11,828 nt of DNA from DATGLE01 sp035294325 (lineage in GTDB: Bacteria; Chloroflexota; Ktedonobacteria; Ktedonobacterales; Ktedonobacteraceae): the NCBI GenBank assembly GCA_035294325.1, contig DATGLE010000119.1:1-11828 (forward strand). Direction: 5' to 3'. The translations under genes were made by a program, and so were the position numbers. Position 1 is the stretch's first letter, and every line of letters begins with the position of its first letter. Below, in pieces: positions 7,114 through 11,828 of the stretch. Under the pieces are notes generated by a model. That model searched no databases. It had not been told where the DNA came from and worked only from the letters and a program-made list of their open reading frames with translations.

Positions 7114-7142
7114 TTGACTTGATGCTTTACTTGTGGTACTCT
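7114..7142 (+). promoter_or_regulatory. Sigma70 promoter of recA
   Basis: -35 TTGACT (7114-7119), 17-base spacer, -10 TACTCT (7137-7142). Start of transcription expected near 7149. It is the only good promoter in the 416 bases between recR and recA and places recA under separate control from the dnaX operon. Confidence 0.7.
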
Positions 7143-7147
7143 TGTTC
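7136..7147 (+). promoter_or_regulatory. LexA-like operator overlapping the recA -10
   Basis: GTACTCTTGTTC matches the Gram-positive LexA box GAAC-N4-GTTC at 7 of 8 fixed bases. With flanks (7135-7148) it fits the published cyanobacterial LexA motif RGTACNNNDGTWCB at every position. It covers the -10 hexamer, exactly where a repressor would block RNA polymerase. Chloroflexota LexA specificity for this organism is not known to me, so the assignment is by motif and position. Confidence 0.55.
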
Positions 7148-7148
7148 T

Positions 7149-7409
7149 ACTCTACAAGGGAGATGAGGAGAGAGCGCTAATTTCCGATTATTGGCCTGTG
7201 CGGAAGAATGGGTATCAGGGATAACAGAGACTCATCTGAGATGGCAAACATGGCGGGATCATCACCGTTGTCATTGTGTCAGAGCGCGGGGATTGGTTTC
7301 TCGTCTGAGATTGCAACATGCCCCGGAGAAGAATCTATTGGATAGTGTCCCTGCGAAGGGGTTTAAGTACTCGGCAAAAAGGAGGAATGCAGGGTGCGGA
7401 TGAGGCGGG
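7149..7409 (+). other. Long untranslated leader of recA
   Basis: About 260 nt from the predicted transcription start to the recA ATG. It holds an imperfect direct repeat (7231-7251 and 7300-7320: CTCATCTGAGATGGCAAACATG versus CTCGTCTGAGATTGCAACATG) and, at its end, a strong Shine-Dalgarno AAAGGAGG (7378-7385). That SD is not well placed for the recA ATG but is 8 bases before GTG 7394, which opens a 22-codon frame overlapping recA. A TTG-initiated 70-codon frame (7191-7403) has no ribosome site or recognisable sequence, and I do not call it a gene. Before this leader, 6994-7113 shows only a weak stem (GGCGC 7035-7039 with GCGCC 7046-7050). Confidence 0.5.
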
Positions 7410-8564
7410 ATGGCTGTAATCCGGTCTGCGGCTCACACCTTGCAACAAAACATGGCAGGTAAGAAGGAAAAACCCACAGTAGACTACAATGGCACTGCGA
7501 CAGCGGCAAAGAGCGAGCGCGAGAAGGCGATAGAGCTGGCATTGACGCAGATTGAGCGGCGCTTCGGGAAGGGTGCGATCATGCGATTGGGGGAGACGGC
7601 GCGGATTCAGGTCGATGTGATCCCTACGGGATCAATCGCTCTGGATTTAGCGCTGGGTGTGGGCGGCGTGCCGCGCGGACGCGTTACCGAGATCTATGGC
7701 CCCGAGTCCTCCGGTAAGACGACGCTGTGCCAGCATATCATTGCTAACGCGCAGCGCGCCGGTGGCTATGCTGCCTTCATCGATGCAGAGCATGCCTTTG
7801 ATCGTACCTATGCTGCTCACTGCGGCGTCGATACCGAGAATCTACTGATTGCCCAGCCCGATACCGGCGAGCAGGCGTTGGAGATCCTTGATGCCCTTGT
7901 ACGCAGCAACGCTATCGATGTGGTGGTGGTTGACTCCGTGGCCGCGCTGGCTCCCCGCGCCGAGATCGAGGGCGAGATGGGCGATGCACACGTTGGCCTC
8001 CAGGCGCGTTTGATGAGCCAGGCGCTGCGCAAGCTTACCGGCGCGATCAGCACCTCTAACTGCGCTGTGGTCTTCACCAACCAGTTGCGCGATAAAATCG
8101 GGGTCATGTTCGGCAACCCTGAAACCACCGCCGGCGGTAAAGCGCTGAAGTTCTATGCCTCGGTACGCCTCGACATTCGCCGTACCGACTCGATCAAGCT
8201 GGGGCAGGATGTGGTCGGGAACCGCACGCGCGTTCGGGTCGTGAAGAATAAGGTCGCGCCTCCCTTCAAATCCGCCGAGTTCGACATCATGTACAACGAG
8301 GGTATTTCTCGTGAAGGCGGTCTGATCGATCTCGGCCTGGAGATGGGCCTGGTCAAGAAGAGCGGCGCCTGGTTTACGGTTGGCGATATTCGTCTGGGCC
8401 AGGGGCGCGAGAATGCCAAAGAGTTCCTGCGCCAGAATAGCGATGTCGCTGGTGCCCTCGAAGAGCAGATTCGCGGCAACATGATTACCTTCAAGGGCGG
8501 CGAAATCGAAAAGGTGGAGGAAGAAGAGGCAGAGAGCGAGGAGACGCTCGACGAAGAGTTGTAA
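7410..8564 (+). CDS. recA: Recombinase RecA
   Basis: ATP-dependent strand-exchange protein and SOS co-protease. 384 residues as called. Seen: the N-terminal oligomerisation helix SEREKAIELALTQIERRFGKGAIMRLGE (35-62), Walker A GPESSGKTT (97-105), catalytic glutamate in FIDAEHA (E127), the QPDTGEQALEI and VVVVDSVAALAPRAEIEGE Walker B/L1 region, the L2 loop and DNA-binding signature FTNQLRDKIGVMFGNPETTAGGKALKFYASVRLDIRR, and an acidic C-terminal tail (EEEEAESEETLDEEL) like that limiting RecA activity in E. coli. The N-terminus has about 30 more residues than usual before the first helix. ATG 7410 has only a GAGG (7402-7405) close by; in-frame TGA 7401-7403 prevents anything earlier, and ATG 7452 (residue 15) is an alternative. 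The recognisable family sequence begins after both. It ends just before a large hairpin. Confidence 0.95.
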   Translation: MAVIRSAAHTLQQNMAGKKEKPTVDYNGTATAAKSEREKAIELALTQIERRFGKGAIMRLGETARIQVDVIPTGSIALDLALGVGGVPRGRVTEIYGPESSGKTTLCQHIIANAQRAGGYAAFIDAEHAFDRTYAAHCGVDTENLLIAQPDTGEQALEILDALVRSNAIDVVVVDSVAALAPRAEIEGEMGDAHVGLQARLMSQALRKLTGAISTSNCAVVFTNQLRDKIGVMFGNPETTAGGKALKFYASVRLDIRRTDSIKLGQDVVGNRTRVRVVKNKVAPPFKSAEFDIMYNEGISREGGLIDLGLEMGLVKKSGAWFTVGDIRLGQGRENAKEFLRQNSDVAGALEEQIRGNMITFKGGEIEKVEEEEAESEETLDEEL

Positions 8565-8567
8565 AGT

Positions 8568-8626
8568 AGTGTGCTGAACGGTTCTCCCAGGCGCCGCCCG
8601 CGCCTGGAAGAACCGTTCAGCACACT
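8568..8626. terminator. Long hairpin between convergent recA and the kinase-like gene
   Basis: Arms of 18 bp (8568-8585 with 8609-8626) and, after one mismatch, 8 bp (8587-8594 with 8600-8607) around a 5-base loop CGCCC. It fills the space between the recA stop (8562-8564) and the stop codon of the minus-strand gene (8632-8634). No clear T run follows on either strand, so it may terminate in both directions by its strength alone, or be a palindromic repeat. Confidence 0.65.
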
Positions 8627-8631
8627 TCATG

Positions 8632-10047
8632 TTATTCGCCAGTATCGCCTTGTTCCAATATTTCCGGTAACTTCTGTTCCAGTTCCGGCTGATCGAGATG
8701 AACCAGCGGCCTTTCATCCGTGGAGAGAAGCGGTTCTAGCTTCTCGCCTTCTATTAATGGTGGCTCCAGCACCTGTGCCGCCGGCTCAAGCTCGTGCCAC
8801 CACCTGGCGAGCATGGCCGGATCAACCGCGCCCAGTTTCCCGGTCTCGGCCTGCCGCATCGACCAGTCCAGAAGCGCCTCTTCAACGGGCACCTCCTGGT
8901 GCGCTTTCTGACTCAGGCGCCACCTGTTCTGCATGACTGCGAAGTATGCCCGCAGCGGATCCTCTCCGCGCGTCAGAATACGGCGCAGCAGCACAATAGC
9001 GGGAAGATGGTAGCGTGTGTACCAGTCGTGCGCAGCCTCTTCGATACTGACCTCACTCCCCCGTTCTTTGCTCATCTGGGCCTGGCGGCCCAGGATCAGG
9101 TTGTAAAAACGGCGCGCATAGGCGCGCGGTACGTGAATATGCAGCAGGTCGTAGATGCGGCGCTGGTACCAGCCGGGGAGAACCGTGGTGAGTTGCTGTA
9201 ACGTGCGCTCCGTCAGGCCGAACAGCGAGTAGCCCCAGCGGTTGAGCCTGCGCAGGAGTTGTTGCGCCTGATAGAAGGTGCTGAAGTTAGGCGAGGCCGC
9301 TACCTGGGCATGTTCACGGCGAAGCTGGCGATAGCGTCGCTTGAAATAACGAAAATCGGGTTCGCCCAACACCTGCTTGTCTTCCGGCAGACCCCGCGCC
9401 AGGCGCAGGTCTTCCGCCTGCCAGAGCAGGGATTCGCCAAAGGCGTCTATGTCCTGTTCGCGTAGTCCTTCGCTGATCGGGCCAGGGAAGATCTCCGCCG
9501 TCTCGGCATCGGCCATGATCGCCAGGATGCTGCGTCCGTCGATGCGCATCAGCACGTTAGCCAGCGAGGGGTCGCCCCAGTAGACTCCATGCTCGTGTAG
9601 CTCGATCATCAACACGGCCACGGCTGATAAGAGGCGCTCTTTCGTGCGTCGTGTGAAGGGGATGCGATAGAGCTGGACATGTGGTATGACGCGCGGCGCT
9701 AAACGAGTAATAGTATAGCCGCGATCCCCGCTGATATACTGTGTGAGGCCGCCCAGGCTCGGAGTCTCCACCGGAACAGGTGGTGCGGGAACAGTGACGG
9801 TGCCGGTGGGTTCAAGCGCGGGTATGCCGCGAAACGCGATCTCGTGCAGATTGTGTATCTCGCGCTCCGCCATGTGCGGGGTTGTCTCCTTGATGGCATA
9901 GCGCACCCCTCCACGTTCTACGAACACAATGGGATGACGCGACTCGCCACGGCGCACGATGAGCAATTCCACACCGTGCTGCGACCATTCTTCCAGTGGG
10001 AACTGCCAGGGGAGATCTTTCAGGCGCTGCCGGTCATCTGGCCTCAT
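8632..10047 (-). CDS. DUF4032 kinase-like protein (lipopolysaccharide-kinase-type fold)
   Basis: 471 residues from ATG 10047. The N-terminal pattern LPWQFPLEEW (12-21), RRGESRHPIVFV (32-43) and VRYAIKE (48-54) is what I know from DUF4032 proteins of Actinobacteria. Kinase-fold residues are present: a beta3-type lysine K53, a helix-C glutamate (E61 or E63), a catalytic-loop equivalent HEHGVYWGDPSLANVL (151-166; D159, N164) and a metal-binding equivalent ADAETAE (179-185; D180). All key residues are present, so phosphotransfer is possible; no substrate is known. A Pro-rich insert (about 85-107) sits in the N-lobe. The C-terminal half is Arg- and Trp-rich, helical, ending in an acidic Glu/Leu tail. 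No signal peptide or membrane segment. Start 10047 is preferred over ATG 10140 because the promoter at 10131-10160 would start transcription downstream of 10140 and family members begin shortly before LPW; its ribosome site is weak. Convergent with recA. Confidence 0.75.
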   Translation of the reverse strand: MRPDDRQRLKDLPWQFPLEEWSQHGVELLIVRRGESRHPIVFVERGGVRYAIKETTPHMAEREIHNLHEIAFRGIPALEPTGTVTVPAPPVPVETPSLGGLTQYISGDRGYTITRLAPRVIPHVQLYRIPFTRRTKERLLSAVAVLMIELHEHGVYWGDPSLANVLMRIDGRSILAIMADAETAEIFPGPISEGLREQDIDAFGESLLWQAEDLRLARGLPEDKQVLGEPDFRYFKRRYRQLRREHAQVAASPNFSTFYQAQQLLRRLNRWGYSLFGLTERTLQQLTTVLPGWYQRRIYDLLHIHVPRAYARRFYNLILGRQAQMSKERGSEVSIEEAAHDWYTRYHLPAIVLLRRILTRGEDPLRAYFAVMQNRWRLSQKAHQEVPVEEALLDWSMRQAETGKLGAVDPAMLARWWHELEPAAQVLEPPLIEGEKLEPLLSTDERPLVHLDQPELEQKLPEILEQGDTGE

Positions 10048-10130
10048 GTGGAATTGTATCTTAGAATGGGTGGTAGCTATAGCGAACTCCTTGATAGCTG
10101 TGATATATAGAAAGCGGTAGTTTTTGCTAC

Positions 10131-10160
10131 ATGATAGCATTGCATGCGGCCTTGTCGCAA
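10131..10160 (-). promoter_or_regulatory. Probable promoter of the DUF4032 gene
   Basis: Minus strand: -35 TTGCGA (10155-10160), 18-base spacer, -10 TATCAT (10131-10136; 5 of 6). It would give a leader of about 75 nt to ATG 10047. Confidence 0.45.
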
Positions 10161-10215
10161 ACCGGTAAGCAGGTGTCAGGTTCTCAACGTTCTCGTTCGC
10201 TCTGGCCGGGTGATC

Positions 10216-10232
10216 GCGCGGCGGAGCCGCGC
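10216..10232. repeat. Small GC-rich palindrome
   Basis: GCGCGGC, GGA, GCCGCGC: 7-bp arms with a 3-base loop, ending 3 bases before the large palindrome. Together they make two adjacent cruciform-prone elements in the divergent spacer. Confidence 0.7.
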
Positions 10233-10235
10233 CAG

Positions 10236-10296
10236 GGATATACTGAGTTGTGGGCAAAATGCGCGTCGCGCATTTTGCCCACAACTCAGTATATCC
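10236..10296. repeat. Perfect 61-bp palindrome in the divergent kinase-SDR spacer
   Basis: 30-bp arms (10236-10265 and 10267-10296) around a single central T. The left arm begins GGATATACTGAGTTG and ends AAAATGCGCG. Because it is a palindrome, both strands give the same meaningless peptide (AKCA/S-RILPTTQYI), which creates false N-terminal extensions on the neighbouring gene. It lies between divergently transcribed genes, so it is not a shared terminator. It could be a dispersed palindromic element, a mobile-element trace or a binding site. Confidence 0.9.
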
Positions 10297-10378
10297 GGCG
10301 GGCGTCCAGGCTTCGACATGTGGAGCAGCAGGCGAGCAGAATCTCTAAGGACGATTTTGAGTATTTTAGGAGTTGCAT

Positions 10379-11140
10379 ATGGGTACCGCTACCTTCGATT
10401 TCACGGGCGAGGTTGTGCTGGTCACAGGGGGATCGCGGGGTTTAGGATTGGAGATTGCTCAGGGCTTTGGCGCCGCCGGGGCGACGGTGGTAATCACCGC
10501 GCGACGGCAACAATGGCTCGATGAGGCCGAGCGTCTGCTGAAAGAGCAGGGCGTACCCGTGTATGCTATGCTCTGCGACGTTGCCGATGCCGCCGCCGTT
10601 GAGCGCCTGGTGCAGCAGACGCTCAGTGGATGTGGCAAGATCGATGTGCTGGTCAACAATGCCGGACTGACCTGGGGTGCGCCCGCCGAGCAGATGCCGC
10701 TGGAGCGCTGGCGCCAGGTCATCGATGCCAACATCACCGGCACGTTTCTGATGTCGCAGAGCGTTGGCCGCCATATGCTGGAGCGCCAGCGGGGGGCCAT
10801 TGTTAATATCGCCTCGATTGCCGGCCTGGGCGGCGGCCAGTTGAATACCATCGGCTACAACTCCAGCAAGGCGGCGATCATTAACCTCACACGTTCCCTC
10901 GCGCTCGAATGGGCCACGCGCGGCATCCGTGTCAATGCAGTTGCCCCGGGACCCTTCCCTACGCGTATGATGGAGCCGATCCTGAAACGCGCCGGCCAGC
11001 AGGTAGCCGATGCCGTACCCATGAAGCGCATCGGGCAGCCCGGCGAACTGGCTCCTGTGGTACTTTTCCTGGCTTCCGAGGCCGCGAGCTATATTACCGG
11101 CCAGGTTGTGGCCGTTGATGGCGGCAGCCGCGCGCGGTGA
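10379..11140 (+). CDS. Short-chain dehydrogenase/reductase (classical SDR)
   Basis: NAD(P)H-dependent oxidoreductase of 253 residues with the full classical SDR set: cofactor motif TGGSRGLG (16-23), CDV acid pocket (66-68), NNAG (93-96), and the catalytic tetrad N118, S146, Y160, K164 (YNSSK). Arginines R42-R43 at the end of beta2, instead of an acidic residue, suggest NADP(H) preference (inference). The ending AAGYITGQ-type segment (ASYITGQVVAVDGG) is standard. Overall it resembles 3-oxoacyl-ACP reductase/gluconate 5-dehydrogenase-like SDRs; substrate cannot be assigned. Start ATG 10379 chosen because AGGAG (10368-10372) lies 6 bases upstream; a TTG six bases earlier is less likely. No convincing promoter seen in 10297-10367. 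Convergent with the aldo/keto reductase. Confidence 0.9.
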   Translation: MGTATFDFTGEVVLVTGGSRGLGLEIAQGFGAAGATVVITARRQQWLDEAERLLKEQGVPVYAMLCDVADAAAVERLVQQTLSGCGKIDVLVNNAGLTWGAPAEQMPLERWRQVIDANITGTFLMSQSVGRHMLERQRGAIVNIASIAGLGGGQLNTIGYNSSKAAIINLTRSLALEWATRGIRVNAVAPGPFPTRMMEPILKRAGQQVADAVPMKRIGQPGELAPVVLFLASEAASYITGQVVAVDGGSRAR

Positions 11141-11142
11141 TT

Positions 11143-11168
11143 CGGCTCGCTTATACTTGAGCGAGCCG
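11143..11168. terminator. Hairpin shared by convergent SDR and aldo/keto reductase genes
   Basis: CGGCTCGCT (11143-11151), 8-base loop, AGCGAGCCG (11160-11168). It starts 2 bases after the SDR stop and contains the first base of the opposing gene's stop codon (11151-11153). No T run; probably a compact bidirectional 3'-end structure. Confidence 0.55.
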
Positions 11169-11828
11169 CGCGACAAGCTCCCTTTCTTCGGAGCCAAACC
11201 ACGGCGGACTGCCGGCGGCGGCGTTTTCGGCGATATGGTCAACGCTGGTCGTGGCGGGGATAGTGATATGGCAGCGCTGGTCGCTCAGGATCCACTTGAG
11301 CAGAGCCTGTGACCACGTTGTCACGCCGAACGCGCGCAGCGGGGCCAGCTTTTCCCGGGCAGGCGGGCGACGCATCAGGCTGCCCTCAGCGAATGGGCGC
11401 ATCACGACGACGCCGAGGCCGAGGTCAGCGGCCAGCGGCAAGATCTCGCGCTCAACTTCGCGCTGCCAGGGATTGTAGGGGATTTGAATAGCAGTGATGC
11501 GCCCCGTCTGCATCACGCGGCGCAGTTCGTAGAAGGCCGCGCTGCTGTAGTGCGTCGCTCCGATAGCGCGCACCTGCCCGGCGTCGCGCAGGGATTCTAG
11601 TAAAGCGAGATGTTCGAGCCAGTTGACGAGATTATGTATCTGGTAGAGATCAATACACTGACCAAATAGCTTGAGGGCGCGCCTGACCTGCGCCTGCCCC
11701 TCGCTGCGATCCGGCGCCCAGACCTTTGTTGCTACCAGCACCCGATCACGTCGCCCCCGCAGCGCCTCCGCCAGCACCTGCTCGGCGGAGCCATACATGG
11801 GCGAGGAATCGAAGAAGGTTATGCCCTC
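11151..11828 (-). CDS. Aldo/keto reductase, N-terminus beyond the window
   Basis: 225 residues of an open frame that continues past the right edge; about 45-50 N-terminal residues are missing relative to the usual 270-310-residue family length. The aldo/keto reductase tetrad is present: D in GITFFDSSPMYG (7th codon from the edge), the tyrosine of MYG (12th), K in VATKVW (35th) and H in LYQIHN (65th). Family features follow: a GATHYS strand, the IQIPYNPWQRE segment, and the C-terminal cofactor region IPATTSVDHIAENAAA, where a family consensus has IPG-T. It reduces carbonyl compounds with NADPH on a TIM-barrel fold; specific substrate unknown. An internal ATG at 11796-11798 is not the real start because conserved active-site sequence lies upstream. 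Confidence 0.9.
   Translation of the reverse strand, partial: EGITFFDSSPMYGSAEQVLAEALRGRRDRVLVATKVWAPDRSEGQAQVRRALKLFGQCIDLYQIHNLVNWLEHLALLESLRDAGQVRAIGATHYSSAAFYELRRVMQTGRITAIQIPYNPWQREVEREILPLAADLGLGVVVMRPFAEGSLMRRPPAREKLAPLRAFGVTTWSQALLKWILSDQRCHITIPATTSVDHIAENAAAGSPPWFGSEERELVARLAQV

Noticed and set aside
7191..7403. 70-codon frame in the recA leader
   Set aside because: TTG start without a ribosome site, composition unlike neighbouring genes, no recognisable motif.
10048..10284. N-terminal extension of the DUF4032 protein
   Set aside because: The extra residues are translation of the palindrome and promoter region; the family-like sequence begins at about 10047.

Overview
The window is a housekeeping DNA-maintenance and translation locus from a moderately GC-rich bacterium. 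Three things point towards Chloroflexota, possibly a Ktedonobacteria-like lineage: a long-form SRP RNA gene in front of dnaX-ybaB-recR (a layout also known from Firmicutes), a DUF4032-type kinase-like protein otherwise familiar from Actinobacteria and Chloroflexi, and a human-like MTA phosphorylase. This taxonomic call is an inference from protein character, not a database result.

Left end (1-1170): the N-terminal part of a class I SAM methyltransferase runs off the window on the minus strand behind a good sigma70 promoter and a leader of about 140 nt. Next to it lies a broken IS5-type transposase (one early frameshift, C-terminal half missing), followed by an orphan intrinsic terminator.

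Centre (1330-8630, all plus strand): tyrS (own extended -10 promoter), a stem-loop, mtnP, then a near-consensus promoter whose -35 overlaps the mtnP stop codon. That promoter drives an SRP RNA gene (ffs) of about 230 nt, followed by tightly packed dnaX, ybaB and recR. These supply the clamp-loader ATPase, a nucleoid-associated protein and the RecFOR-pathway mediator. After a 416-base gap comes recA. The gap holds a sigma70 promoter with a LexA-like box over its -10, and a leader of about 260 nt with imperfect direct repeats and confusing translation-start signals. recA ends at a 59-nt imperfect hairpin shared with the convergent gene.

Right end (8630-11828): a minus-strand DUF4032 kinase-fold protein lies convergent to recA and divergent from a classical short-chain dehydrogenase. 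The divergent spacer carries a 61-bp perfect palindrome beside a smaller GC-rich one. The window closes with a partial minus-strand aldo/keto reductase, separated from the SDR by a hairpin that includes the reductase stop codon.

I see no phage, CRISPR or evident new defence system. The most interesting material is non-coding: the SRP RNA with its GUGA tetraloop and competing downstream hairpins, the recA control region, and the large palindromes at gene borders.
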